A stretch of DNA of 64,000 nt from positions 310,001 to 374,000 of the forward strand of contig NZ_VUOC01000004.1 in NCBI RefSeq assembly GCF_008386695.1. The letters run 5' to 3'. Below the pieces are notes generated by a model that was not told the DNA's origin, searched no databases, and was given only the letters and a program-made list of their open reading frames with translations. This DNA is from Chitinophaga agrisoli. Its GTDB lineage: Bacteria; Bacteroidota; Bacteroidia; Chitinophagales; Chitinophagaceae. This document shows positions 55,665 to 64,000 of this stretch, one piece after another (the first letter of the stretch is position 1; each line of letters starts with the position of its first letter). Position numbers and translations under genes: made by a program.

Positions 55665-57461
55665 TTATTCAGTTACAGATTCTTCCTCGCCCGATTGCTG
55701 GCGCGCATACAGCTCCGCATAGTAGCCATTTGATGACATTAATTCTTCATGCGTACCCGTTTCTACGATCTTACCGTCATCCAGCACTATGATCTTATCA
55801 AATTCGAACAGGGCAAAGATGCGGTGCGTAATAATAATAGCGGTCTTATCCTTCAGGTAGGCGTACAGGTTACCAATGATCTCTTTTTCCGTACGGGCGT
55901 CCACGGCGGAGAGGCAATCGTCGAACACCAGGATGTTGGGATCCATGATCAGGGCGCGCGCGATGGAGATCCGCTGTTTCTGGCCGCCGCTCAGGGTAAC
56001 GCCCCGCTCTCCTATCATCGTATCAAAACCTTCCTTAAAGTTCAGGATGTCTTTTTCTACAGAGGCCTGGCGGGCGGCCTGCTTTACAGCTTCCACGCCG
56101 GCGGTGGGCATGCCAAAGCGGATATTATTGGTAATATTATCAGAGAAGAGGAACACATCCTGCGGTACATAGCTGATCTGGCTGCGCAGGCTATCCAGCC
56201 GGAGGCCGCGGATATCGTGGCCATCCAGGAGTACGCGGCCCTGCTGCGGATCGTACATCCGTAACAGTAACTGGGCCAGGGTGGATTTGCCGGAGCCGGT
56301 ACGGCCTATCACGGCTACTTTCTGGCCGCGCTGGATATGCAGGTCAAAATCCTTGATGGCCTGTATACCGGTATGCGGATAGGTAAAAGATACATGCTCA
56401 AACCGGATACTGCCTTGCAGGGCAACGGATTGTGCGTCGGGGCTGTTCTTAATATTGGGCTCCACCTGCAGGAATTCGTTGAGGCGTTGCTGAGAGGCGG
56501 CGGCGCGCTGGATCATGGAAGCTACCCATCCTATGGAAAAGAACGGGAAAATAAGCATGTTCACATAGATCACGAACTCCGCCAGGTTACCCACGGTAAT
56601 ATTGCCCTGGATCACCTGGATACCGCCTATAAATATGGTGAGTATCACGCTCAGGCCTATCATCAGCGACATGGCCGGCTGGTACAGGGCGTCTGTTTTG
56701 GCCAGGCTCACGGAGCTTTTTTTATACTCTTCGCTGGCCTGTTCAAAATGCCGGGCGCTGGCCGTTTCCTGTACATAAGATTTGATCACCCGGATCCCGG
56801 AATAACTTTCCTGCGCAATGGAGGTAAGGTTAGACAGCTGGGCCTGGATGCGCTCGCTTTTGCGGTGAATGATCCGGTTCACATAATAAATGGTCAGGGC
56901 CAGCAGGGGTAAGGGTGATAATGTATATAAGGTAAGGGTCAGGTTTACCTTCACCATCAGGGATACGATCATCACCATCATTATAATGGTACGGGCGGCA
57001 TACATAATGGCGGGGCCAACGTACATACGCACCCGTGATACATCTTCCGTAATCCGGCTCATCAGGTCGCCGGTACGGTGCATCTTAAAGAAGTTAAGGT
57101 CCAGCACCTGGTAATGCTGGTAAATATCGTTCTTGAGGTCATATTCAATGTGGCGGCTCATCACGATGAGGGTTTGCCGCTGGAGGAACATAAAAAAGCC
57201 GCTGAGCAGCGCAGACAGGAGGATGGTCACGCCATAAAAGGCCAGGATGCGGGTAAAATCAGAACGGAACGCGCCTTTGATACCGGTGTCGCTGATCATG
57301 CGGTAGCTGTCCAGGTTCTGCGCCAGGAGATCAAAGATCTGGCGTACCATTACTGGTTGGAACACGCTGAATACAATAGAGATGGAGGTGAACAGCAATC
57401 CCAGTATGAACAACCATTTGTATCTGACAAAGTATATATTAAGCGCGGCGAGGTGTCTCAT
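55665..57461 (-). CDS. ABC transporter, fused permease and ATPase (MsbA/LmrA-like)
   Basis: A 598-residue half-transporter with six membrane helices (about 20-325) and one ATPase domain: Walker A G-R-T-G-S-G-K-S-T, signature L-S-G-G-Q-K-Q-R, Walker B I-L-V-F-D-D-C-L-S. The second position after the Walker B Asp is Asp-Cys rather than Glu-Ala (D-D-C-L-S-A), so the catalytic Glu is replaced. Such sites often occur in asymmetric heterodimers. Substrate unknown: lipid or drug export is possible. Confidence 0.88.
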   Translation of the reverse strand: MRHLAALNIYFVRYKWLFILGLLFTSISIVFSVFQPVMVRQIFDLLAQNLDSYRMISDTGIKGAFRSDFTRILAFYGVTILLSALLSGFFMFLQRQTLIVMSRHIEYDLKNDIYQHYQVLDLNFFKMHRTGDLMSRITEDVSRVRMYVGPAIMYAARTIIMMVMIVSLMVKVNLTLTLYTLSPLPLLALTIYYVNRIIHRKSERIQAQLSNLTSIAQESYSGIRVIKSYVQETASARHFEQASEEYKKSSVSLAKTDALYQPAMSLMIGLSVILTIFIGGIQVIQGNITVGNLAEFVIYVNMLIFPFFSIGWVASMIQRAAASQQRLNEFLQVEPNIKNSPDAQSVALQGSIRFEHVSFTYPHTGIQAIKDFDLHIQRGQKVAVIGRTGSGKSTLAQLLLRMYDPQQGRVLLDGHDIRGLRLDSLRSQISYVPQDVFLFSDNITNNIRFGMPTAGVEAVKQAARQASVEKDILNFKEGFDTMIGERGVTLSGGQKQRISIARALIMDPNILVFDDCLSAVDARTEKEIIGNLYAYLKDKTAIIITHRIFALFEFDKIIVLDDGKIVETGTHEELMSSNGYYAELYARQQSGEEESVTE

Positions 57462-57470
57462 TGATAGTGA

Positions 57471-57709
57471 TTAGCGGTTAGCTTTTAGCATTTAGCTCGT
57501 AGCAGTTAGTGATCAGCTATTTATGAAACAAGGCGGGTCTAACATACCTGCATGGTCATTCCTGGCTAACAGCTAATAGCTACGAAGCTAGCAGCTAAAA
57601 AAAGTACTGTTGGCATTTCAGCCATTAGCAACCAGCCGGTTATGTGGACCACATATATTAATATGGTCATTCCCCGCTAACCGCTAACAGCTAAAAGCCA
57701 ACAGCTAAA
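57471..57709. repeat. Heptamer repeat TTAGCNN in inverted blocks
   Basis: Plus-strand block 57471-57519 (TTAGCGG, TTAGCTT, TTAGCAT, TTAGCTC, GTAGCAG, TTAGTGA, TCAGCTA). Minus-strand blocks at 57566-57598 and 57675-57709 with the same 7-bp period (TTAGCTG, TTAGCGG). It fills the gap between the ABC gene and purC. Confidence 0.85.
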
Positions 57710-58639
57710 TTATAAAGATTTCAGCGTTTCCACTATTTTGGCTTCGATCTCGGCAGGTTGAACGTCCTGCTTAACGAATTTTTGGCCGGTAATGTTTTCG
57801 AACAGCTCAATATAGCGATCGCTTACGCTTTTCACGAATTCTGCTGTCATTTCCGGTACCTGCTGACCGTCTTTACCCTGGAAACCATTCTCCATCAGCC
57901 ATTCACGTACGAACTCCTTGCTCAGCTGGCGTTGCTGTTTACCGGCTTTCTGGTTCTCTTCGTAACCTTCTGCATAGAAGAAACGGGAAGAATCCGGGGT
58001 ATGTACTTCGTCAATCACATAAATGGTGTCTCCGATCTTGCCGAATTCGTATTTTGTATCTACCAGGATCAGTCCGCGTTTGGCGGCCAGTTCCTTACCA
58101 CGCTCAAACAGGGCGAGGGTATATTTTTCCAGCTGGGCGTAGTCCGCTTCGCTTACCAGGCCCTGGGCAATGATCTCCTCGCGGCTAATGTCCTCATCGT
58201 GGCCTTCGTGGGCTTTGGTGGTAGGCGTAATAATGGGAGACGGGAAGAAATCGTTCTCCTTCATGCCTTCCGGCATGGTTACGCCGCAAAGCTCGCGTTT
58301 GCCGCTTTTATAGGTCCGCCATGCATGGCCGGTCAGGTTACCGCGTACTACCATTTCCACAGGGAAGGTCTCGCACTTCAGGCCAATGGTAACATTGGGC
58401 AGGGGTACAGACTTTACCCAGTTGGGCACGATATCTTTGGTGGCCTCCAGCATAATGGCGGCTACCTGGTTAAGCACCTGGCCCTTGTACGGGATAGGTT
58501 TGGGCAGCACCACATCAAATGCAGAGATACGGTCGCTTACCAGCATCACCATCAGCTTATTATCAATGGTATACACATCGCGAACCTTTCCTTTGTAGAA
58601 GGCAGACTGCCCCGGAAATTTGAAATCAGACGTAAGCAT
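57710..58639 (-). CDS. purC: Phosphoribosylaminoimidazolesuccinocarboxamide synthase
   Basis: A 309-residue SAICAR synthase of the long, yeast-like type. The ATP-binding region [18 protein letters not shown], and [13 protein letters not shown] are conserved. Catalyses step seven or eight of purine synthesis, joining aspartate to CAIR. A -7 box precedes it. Confidence 0.96.
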   Translation of the reverse strand: MLTSDFKFPGQSAFYKGKVRDVYTIDNKLMVMLVSDRISAFDVVLPKPIPYKGQVLNQVAAIMLEATKDIVPNWVKSVPLPNVTIGLKCETFPVEMVVRGNLTGHAWRTYKSGKRELCGVTMPEGMKENDFFPSPIITPTTKAHEGHDEDISREEIIAQGLVSEADYAQLEKYTLALFERGKELAAKRGLILVDTKYEFGKIGDTIYVIDEVHTPDSSRFFYAEGYEENQKAGKQQRQLSKEFVREWLMENGFQGKDGQQVPEMTAEFVKSVSDRYIELFENITGQKFVKQDVQPAEIEAKIVETLKSL

Positions 58640-58698
58640 CAGTAAGAAAAATTATAAATTAACTTAAAATGAACCACTTAGAACCTTCAAAAGATGGG

Positions 58699-58706
58699 CA
58701 AAAATA
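58699..58706 (-). promoter_or_regulatory. Likely purC -7 box (TATTTTTG)
   Basis: TATTTTTG on the minus strand fits TAnnTTTG, about 60 bp before the purC ATG. No clear -33 and no riboswitch-like structure in the leader. Confidence 0.45.
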
Positions 58707-58936
58707 CTGTACGCAGCTAAATAAACACGGAAACCCGCCCACTTTTTCCACGTGGTGGATAAAAAAATTACGTATTAAACCTTTCATCTGAAAATATATG
58801 ATTACAAATCACTTACCGCCATAGGTTAAGATAAACACATGGTGTTAATAAATAAACGGTTAAAAAAACTTATATAAATTATTCTAATCTCTTAAAAATT
58901 TGTAATTTGAGCCATGATTTTGTAATTACCCGAACC

Positions 58937-60037
58937 ATGCGCCGACACGCATTCTTAATATGGGCAGGTATCATAATCACCGGTTGCGCACAAGGCCAAT
59001 CGGCAGAAAACACCCATATGGATTTCGAGAAATACGATCCGGTATCCACCTTAAAAGTGCCGGAACATCCGCTTAGCCGGGCTAAATATCCCTTCATTGA
59101 TGTGCATAATCATCAATGGAATATGGGCAGCCAGGACCTGGCGGGCCTCGTAAAGGACATGGACGCCCTGCACATGCAGGTAATGGTGAACCTGAGCGGC
59201 AGCAACGGCAGCCGCCTGAAAGAAATGGCAGATAATATAAAAGAGCACGCGCCAAAGCGGTTCATTGTATTTGCCAATATTGATTTTGACGGAATAGGAA
59301 AGCCCGGCTGGACAGAGAAAGCAGTGCAACAGCTGCAGGAAGATGTGCAACATGGCGCAGGCGGGCTAAAGATATTTAAGACACTGGGATTAAGCGTAAA
59401 GGACAATACCGGTAAACGTGTGACAATTGACGATCCCCGGCTGGATGCCATCTGGGACAAATGCGCCGCTTTGAAGATACCGGTACTTATACATGCGGCA
59501 GATCCGGAACCGTTCTGGGAGCCCATGGATGAGCATAATGAGCGCTGGCTGGAGCTGGTCTCCCATCCCGGCAGGCAACGCGGGCCTAAAAACCCCGCCC
59601 CCTGGGAACAGATCATTGAGGAACAACACCGGATGTTTAAAAAACATCCCCAAACCACCTTCATCAATGCGCATTTTGGCTGGTATGCAAATGACCTGGA
59701 CAAATTAAGCGCCCTGATGGAGGTTATACCTAATATGTATGTGGAGTTTGGCGCAGTGATAGCGGAATTAGGCCGGCAACCCATCAGGGCCCGGGAGTTC
59801 TTTGAAAAATACCAGGACCGGATCTTATTCGGTAAAGATTCGTGGGTGCCTTCGGAATACGCTACTTATTTCCGTGTGCTGGAAACAGCGGATGAGTACT
59901 TTCCGTACCATAAAAAATATCACGCCTTTTGGCGCATGTATGGGATGCACCTGCCAGATGAGATACTAAAAAAGATCTATTATAAGAACGCATTGAAGAT
60001 TATCCCGGGAATCGATAAAGGGGCTTTCCCCGATTGA
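58937..60037 (+). CDS. Amidohydrolase-family (TIM-barrel) lipoprotein
   Basis: A 366-residue lipoprotein, start at ATG 58937 (MRRHAFLIWAG) because the upstream start is TTG; lipobox I-I-T-G-C. Amidohydrolase_2 fold: H-N-H metal motif in F-I-D-V-H-N-H-Q, then V-L-I-H-A, N-A-H-F-G and F-G-K-D at the later barrel strands. Family members decarboxylate or hydrolyse aromatic or lactone substrates. Periplasmic location is unusual for the family. Substrate unknown. Confidence 0.85.
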   Translation: MRRHAFLIWAGIIITGCAQGQSAENTHMDFEKYDPVSTLKVPEHPLSRAKYPFIDVHNHQWNMGSQDLAGLVKDMDALHMQVMVNLSGSNGSRLKEMADNIKEHAPKRFIVFANIDFDGIGKPGWTEKAVQQLQEDVQHGAGGLKIFKTLGLSVKDNTGKRVTIDDPRLDAIWDKCAALKIPVLIHAADPEPFWEPMDEHNERWLELVSHPGRQRGPKNPAPWEQIIEEQHRMFKKHPQTTFINAHFGWYANDLDKLSALMEVIPNMYVEFGAVIAELGRQPIRAREFFEKYQDRILFGKDSWVPSEYATYFRVLETADEYFPYHKKYHAFWRMYGMHLPDEILKKIYYKNALKIIPGIDKGAFPD

Positions 60038-60167
60038 TGTAGCCGTAAGGATGATGCCCGGATGACTCAATGCGTGGGGGATTATATTTTATCGTTAAAC
60101 AAATACACTTATGAAACCGAAACACAACAATGGAAGCAATCATCCTACATCAATAAAACAACGACCT

Positions 60168-60788
60168 ATGAAGAAGCAATTCTTAGGAGCAGCCGTATTA
60201 ATTATGGCGCTGTGCTGCTCTCTGCAATCGAAGGCGTCCAATGATACCGTTTATTATAAGAACGGTGCCATCCGTTTTATTATCAACAAAGGCGATAACG
60301 GTACTAACACGTTTTTGCAGTTGAACGGAGAAGGCGGTGAAAACCTGCTGAAACCTGGACGGTGGTCTTACAACTACTTTGATTCCAGAATGACCCAGCA
60401 CGGTTACACTATCCAGGACAACACCGTAGCTGACGCTTATTGGATCCGTCAGCGCAATGGCAAACCTGATTCCGTGTTTAGCACGATCGTGTACACCGCG
60501 GATCAGAAACAACAGCTGGCTGATGCAACCGCAGCGCTGTACGCTAACTTAAAGTATCCCTTTAAGGCAAAGGAAAATGGTGTTAATGGCACTGTTTACG
60601 TATCCTTTGTAGTTGACAAGCAAGGCCAGATCAGCGAAGTAGAGCCTATGACCAAACTGGGTTATGGTCTTGAAGAAGCTGCTGTTGAAGCAGTTAAAGG
60701 GTTAAAGTTCACACCTGTAAGCTATGACGGACGCATAGTGAGCATGTACTTTGAACTGCCCGTGAAATTCCTTTTACAACAGCAATAA
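60168..60788 (+). CDS. TonB C-terminal-domain protein (TonB-like energy transducer)
   Basis: A 206-residue protein, start at ATG 60168 (MKKQFLGAAVLIMALCCSLQ), a signal peptide. The C-terminal 90 residues are a TonB_C domain: Y-P-F-K-A-K-E-N-G-V-N-G-T-V-Y-V-S-F-V-V and V-K-G-L-K-F-T-P. It lacks the long proline linker and membrane anchor of classical TonB, so it is probably a periplasmic relative rather than an energy transducer. Confidence 0.75.
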   Translation: MKKQFLGAAVLIMALCCSLQSKASNDTVYYKNGAIRFIINKGDNGTNTFLQLNGEGGENLLKPGRWSYNYFDSRMTQHGYTIQDNTVADAYWIRQRNGKPDSVFSTIVYTADQKQQLADATAALYANLKYPFKAKENGVNGTVYVSFVVDKQGQISEVEPMTKLGYGLEEAAVEAVKGLKFTPVSYDGRIVSMYFELPVKFLLQQQ

Positions 60789-61289
60789 TTTTGCGAAGGG
60801 CGCCCAATGCCTGTAAAGGCTAAAGCCTCCTCTCCTATTGCTGCTTTTACGTGAACGTTGTTGCCTGCTTGTCCAGGGTTTATGATGTTATTGCTATAAT
60901 GAGCGCAGGGCCTTTCCGTGTATGATCAGCAGACATGTTTTTTTAATCTGCACAAATGGATCAACAGGACACAGTTTTAGTGCTGCTGACTGCATAGAGA
61001 AGCCCTGCATTACTGCCCATTAGGCAAATCAACATTGTAAGGACGACACTGTACCGGATGCGGTACCAGGATATGTAGATGCTGTACGTTATTTGCTTCA
61101 CCGTACAGTCATCGCCCATACCTGCGCAACAGCTTCACTGCTGTCCATCTTACTTATTTCAAAAAAATGGCCTCCGGCCTAACGGGGATCTTGTCTCCAG
61201 TAAAATTACTTTTGGTGCTGCGGTAAGGGTGATGCTCCCTCCCACCACCAAAAGCGGTTGAACTGCTGGCAAAATGCCCTGTTGTTTTT
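60789..61289. other. Intergenic stretch without a supported gene
   Basis: The only notable structure is an inverted repeat CTTTTGGTG (61209-61217) with CACCAAAAG (61246-61254). A 60-codon frame at 61079 has no supporting feature. No promoter or tRNA is seen. Confidence 0.5.
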
Positions 61290-62666
61290 TTAGGAAGATC
61301 TGATCTCTAAAAGACCCGCCGCCTTGCCTGCAGCATGTTGCCTGATAAGGCCCAGGATATATTCATTTTCCGGGTAAGGCGTAAGCCATTCTTTGAGGTT
61401 TTCACTACCGGTAACGGCTATCTCGCGGGGCAGGTACCCCATCCCATAGAACCGCCCTTTTTCCATAAGTATACAGCTTTGCTCCTCCCTGTCCCTGCCA
61501 TGCCCCAGGATCACAAATGATGGCTGCTGTTGCTGCAACCAGTTGATAGCATCCTGTACCCGCTGATTATATATTGTTACGCTTTCTTTCTTTTCACAAG
61601 CCCCGTGGCAGGTATGTTCCTGTAATGGTAAACAGGCCCCGTTGCCTTTTTGCAGGAAACAAAGCCGCGGACAAAGGTCAAACCGCCGGATCAGCTGCCG
61701 CAACAGCTGGTGCCCTTCTATCAGCAGCTTAAACACGTGCAGCGGGGTAGTATATTTCCGTTTCTTTTCAATCGCTAACCGCAGGTAACCGTCCTGGTCC
61801 TCAAAACAATAGAATCCAAAATTGAACTCCATATGTTTCTGGGCGTAATTGTATACCGGCCAGAGCCGCTTGATCTCCACAGATTCCAGGATTCCCGCCA
61901 TCAACTCCGTACCTGTTATCTCACAACTGATACTAAAGATGTTACGCAGAAAAGCCTGCCGTTTAGGACCGGCATTATTACCTGTAAAATGGCTGTTTAC
62001 CCTTTTACGGATATTCCGGGCCTTGCCTACATACAGCACCTCCCCCTTCTGGTCATGGAAATAATACACGCCCGGCGATAACGGTAACTGCTTTACCTGC
62101 TCCGGTGGCAGGTTAGGCGGCAGGAACTGCTCCTTGGAGCCCACCTTCAGAGCGCCGGCAATGGCGTCCTGGGTATCCCGCTGCAGCAACAGGGCAAACA
62201 GGCTTACGGTGGCGGCGGCATCGCCCGTGGCCCGGTGGCGCTGCAGAATGGGTATGCTCAGCGAACGGCAAAGATTGCCCAGGCTATAGGAAGGCAGCCC
62301 CGGTATGATCTTACGGCCCAGCCTTACAGTACAGAGCTTTTTACATTTCAGCTCAAAACCGTTGGCCCCCAGATGATATTGTAAAAAAGAATAATCGAAG
62401 TTCACATTGTGCGCTACAAAGATCTTGTCCTGCAGCAGATCATAGATCTCTGCCGCTACGGCTTCAAAATCCGGGGCGCTGGCCACCATTTCATCCGTAA
62501 TACCGGTAAGTGACTGTACATAATAGGGAATGGGCATCCGCGGGTTCACCAGCGTATGGTACTCCTGCACTACTGCCGTACCATCATATACAAAAATGGC
62601 TACCTCCGTAATGGCATTGGCGCTGGCATGGCCTCCCGTAGTTTCTATATCGACAATGGCATACAT
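61290..62666 (-). CDS. DnaQ-type exonuclease fused to a GIY-YIG (UvrC-like) nuclease domain
   Basis: A 458-residue fusion. Residues 1-160 are a DEDDh 3'-5' exonuclease (V-D-I-E-T-T-G with D6/E8; H-N-V-N-F-D; H-R-A-T-G-D-A). About 195-290 are a GIY-YIG domain (P-G-V-Y-Y-F-H-D-Q-K-G-E-V-L-Y-V-G-K-A). The C-terminal 150 residues contain a Cys/His cluster (C-P-R-L-C-F and C-H-G-A-C) like the UvrC/Cho region. Fusions of this type resemble DNA polymerase III epsilon/Cho proteins. Probably DNA repair or processing. Confidence 0.9.
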   Translation of the reverse strand: MYAIVDIETTGGHASANAITEVAIFVYDGTAVVQEYHTLVNPRMPIPYYVQSLTGITDEMVASAPDFEAVAAEIYDLLQDKIFVAHNVNFDYSFLQYHLGANGFELKCKKLCTVRLGRKIIPGLPSYSLGNLCRSLSIPILQRHRATGDAAATVSLFALLLQRDTQDAIAGALKVGSKEQFLPPNLPPEQVKQLPLSPGVYYFHDQKGEVLYVGKARNIRKRVNSHFTGNNAGPKRQAFLRNIFSISCEITGTELMAGILESVEIKRLWPVYNYAQKHMEFNFGFYCFEDQDGYLRLAIEKKRKYTTPLHVFKLLIEGHQLLRQLIRRFDLCPRLCFLQKGNGACLPLQEHTCHGACEKKESVTIYNQRVQDAINWLQQQQPSFVILGHGRDREEQSCILMEKGRFYGMGYLPREIAVTGSENLKEWLTPYPENEYILGLIRQHAAGKAAGLLEIRSS

Positions 62667-62745
62667 TTAGTTAAAATTACGAATTGCGCGCGAAATTGTA
62701 CCTTACAACTATTCTTACTTAACCGCTAAAAAAATATCCCAGATT

Positions 62746-63282
62746 ATGGCAACCACTAAATGGGCGATCGACCCCGTACACAGTCACATTAGTTTTAAGG
62801 TGAAACACCTGATGATCTCCACCGTATCCGGGCACTTCCACAATTTTCACGTGGAGGCGGAAACGGAAGACGAGGATTTTATGACGGCCAAAGCAGTTTT
62901 TACAGCGGAAACAGCCTCCGTACATACCGGCAATGAAGAACGGGACCGGCACCTGCGCTCCCCGGATTTCTTTGACGACCACCGTTTTCCGCAGATAAAG
63001 TTTGTACCCACCAAATATGTATCCGTGGATAATGACGGTTCTTACAACATTACCGGCGACCTGACCATACGGGATGTAACAAAATCAGTGGAATTTGGCG
63101 TTGAATTCGGCGGCGTGGTAAAAGACCCCTGGGGTAATACCCGCGCGGGCTTTACAATTAGCGGAAAGATCAACCGCAAGGATTTTGGGTTGAACTGGAG
63201 CGCGCTCACGGAAGCGGGCGGACTGGTGGTAAGCGATGATGTGAAGGTACTGGCGGAAATCGAGTTGGTAAAACAGGCGTAA
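62746..63282 (+). CDS. YceI family lipocalin-like protein
   Basis: A 178-residue protein of the YceI family: W-A-I-D-P-V-H-S-H-I-S-F-K-V-K-H-L-M-I and the D-F-F-D block. Beta-barrel that binds isoprenoid-type ligands in other species. No signal peptide, so cytoplasmic. Divergent from the exonuclease gene, ended by a terminator. Confidence 0.92.
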   Translation: MATTKWAIDPVHSHISFKVKHLMISTVSGHFHNFHVEAETEDEDFMTAKAVFTAETASVHTGNEERDRHLRSPDFFDDHRFPQIKFVPTKYVSVDNDGSYNITGDLTIRDVTKSVEFGVEFGGVVKDPWGNTRAGFTISGKINRKDFGLNWSALTEAGGLVVSDDVKVLAEIELVKQA

Positions 63283-63300
63283 GCCATTGGTTAAAATAAT

Positions 63301-63338
63301 AAGCCGGGCGCAGGCAGATCCTGCGTCCGGCTTTTTGT
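63301..63338 (+). terminator. Intrinsic terminator of the YceI gene
   Basis: GCCGGGCGCAGG (63303-63314) with CCTGCGTCCGGC (63320-63331), one G-T pair, then TTTTTG. It lies 20 bp after the YceI stop. Confidence 0.85.
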
Positions 63339-63378
63339 TTATACGGCTTTTCCGTACACTCATTTATTTTACTTCATC

Positions 63379-63990
63379 TTAATGTGGGGCGCCAGGGTCC
63401 TTGCTATTATTCATTTGTTTGCGCATTTCTTGCTGAATGTTCTTAGCCTCATCAAGATGGGTATGGAGAACAGGCAGCGTTTTGGCGGCAAAACCTTTCA
63501 GGTCCGGATCTTTGAGGTTATTAGACGCTTTGTCGAACATGTCTATATCCTCGTTATGATCGTCCACCATCATATCGATATATGCCTTATCGAACGCTGT
63601 TCCATTCTTTTTCTTAAGCTCGTCTATATGATGCTGGTGCTCATCTCCCACACTATCCGGCAACGTAATGGTCTTGGCGGCTGCCAGCCCCTTCAGCTCA
63701 TCATTGGCCTTGGAGTGGTCGCGGATCATCATACTGCCAAAATCCTTTACACGCCGGGAGCTTGCATTCTGCTGGGCCAGCTCGCCCAGCTTAACTTCCA
63801 TAAGCCCGCCACTCGCCGCTTTTACCGCAAAATCCGACACATCGTTATCTACCGCTATGCCTTCATTTTGCTGTTTGGCGCTGTCTACACTGTCACTGTC
63901 TGCCCTTTTGCTGGTAGGACCACCGCAGGATTGCAACATCCAGGGCAGTAAAGCCGCCAGGAATAAACCCTTCCAGAATGCTCGTTTCAT
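63379..63990 (-). CDS. DUF4142 lipoprotein
   Basis: A 203-residue lipoprotein, lipobox L-Q-S-C22, followed by a low-complexity linker and a four-helix ferritin-like DUF4142 domain (about 50-190): F-A-V-K-A-A-S-G-G-L-M-E-V-K-L-G-E-L-A, M-I-R-D-H-S-K-A-N and H-N-E-D-I-D-M-F. Domains of this type are common stress-induced periplasmic proteins of unknown function. The window ends 10 bp upstream of its start. Confidence 0.88.
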   Translation of the reverse strand: MKRAFWKGLFLAALLPWMLQSCGGPTSKRADSDSVDSAKQQNEGIAVDNDVSDFAVKAASGGLMEVKLGELAQQNASSRRVKDFGSMMIRDHSKANDELKGLAAAKTITLPDSVGDEHQHHIDELKKKNGTAFDKAYIDMMVDDHNEDIDMFDKASNNLKDPDLKGFAAKTLPVLHTHLDEAKNIQQEMRKQMNNSKDPGAPH

Positions 63991-64000
63991 AACTATCGTT

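Noticed and set aside
60062-60244. 60-codon frame overlapping the TonB-like gene start
   Set aside because: Out of frame with the signal peptide of the gene at 60168 and without a hydrophobic or conserved segment.
61079-61261. 60-codon frame in the gap before the exonuclease gene
   Set aside because: No domain, no promoter, and ordinary composition of non-coding DNA.

Overview
The window is chromosomal DNA from a member of the Bacteroidota, most likely a Chitinophaga-like member of the Chitinophagaceae. The evidence is a SusC/SusD pair with accessory lipoproteins, an ECF sigma/FecR/STN signalling module, LytTR and Crp-type regulators, a DUF3276 PUR protein, Bacteroidota -7 boxes (TAnnTTTG), few Shine-Dalgarno sites, and class I lanthipeptide-type and GG-leader RiPP precursors. 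The genus is an inference; no rRNA is present.

Layout. 1-143 is the start of a VIT1/CCC1-type transporter. 558-2498 holds an RloA/RloB (AbiL-like) ATPase plus Toprim-type nuclease pair, a probable anti-phage module. 2650-11637 is the most interesting region: a minus-strand RiPP locus with a TonB-receptor-like outer membrane protein, five paralogous cysteine-rich precursors with almost identical GG leaders, a radical SAM/SPASM maturase, a C39-peptidase ABC exporter, a very short HlyD-like adaptor and a DUF6734 glycosyltransferase-like protein. Each precursor core is built from three C-x-N-x(n)-C modules. An unrelated lanthipeptide-type precursor follows at 12448-12648. 13380-15466 is selD-mnmH (tRNA 2-selenouridine). 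15502-20147 carries a Na+/H+ antiporter, an alpha/beta hydrolase and a pirin flanked by two Crp/Fnr paralogues, with the same paired TTTCTTAA element at two promoters. 20224-23203 holds a serine hydrolase and an unknown secreted protein. 23629-31400 is a nutrient-uptake locus: SusC, SusD, zinc metallohydrolase lipoprotein, DUF4302 lipoprotein and a collagen-like lipoprotein.

31536-36562 is a signalling region: a LytTR response regulator, a hybrid histidine kinase, and two small secreted Lys/His-rich proteins that share an upstream direct-repeat operator with a 21-bp period. 36686-39937 is an ECF sigma/FecR/STN cell-surface signalling set whose STN protein is not a TonB receptor. The rest is mainly housekeeping: TPR protein, gyrA, a saccharopine dehydrogenase-like protein, a sirtuin, PAP2 phosphatase, pruA, prfB (read through a +1 frameshift), TspO-like, pgi, a PUR-domain protein, an ABC exporter, purC, an amidohydrolase lipoprotein, a TonB-like protein, an exonuclease/GIY-YIG fusion, YceI and DUF4142.

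The intergenic DNA is rich in short tandem repeats of 7, 8, 9, 13, 50-52 and 69 bp. They are concentrated at 53.5-54.9 kb, where two inverted copies of a 105-bp palindromic element also lie. No tRNA, rRNA, CRISPR array or insertion sequence was recognised.
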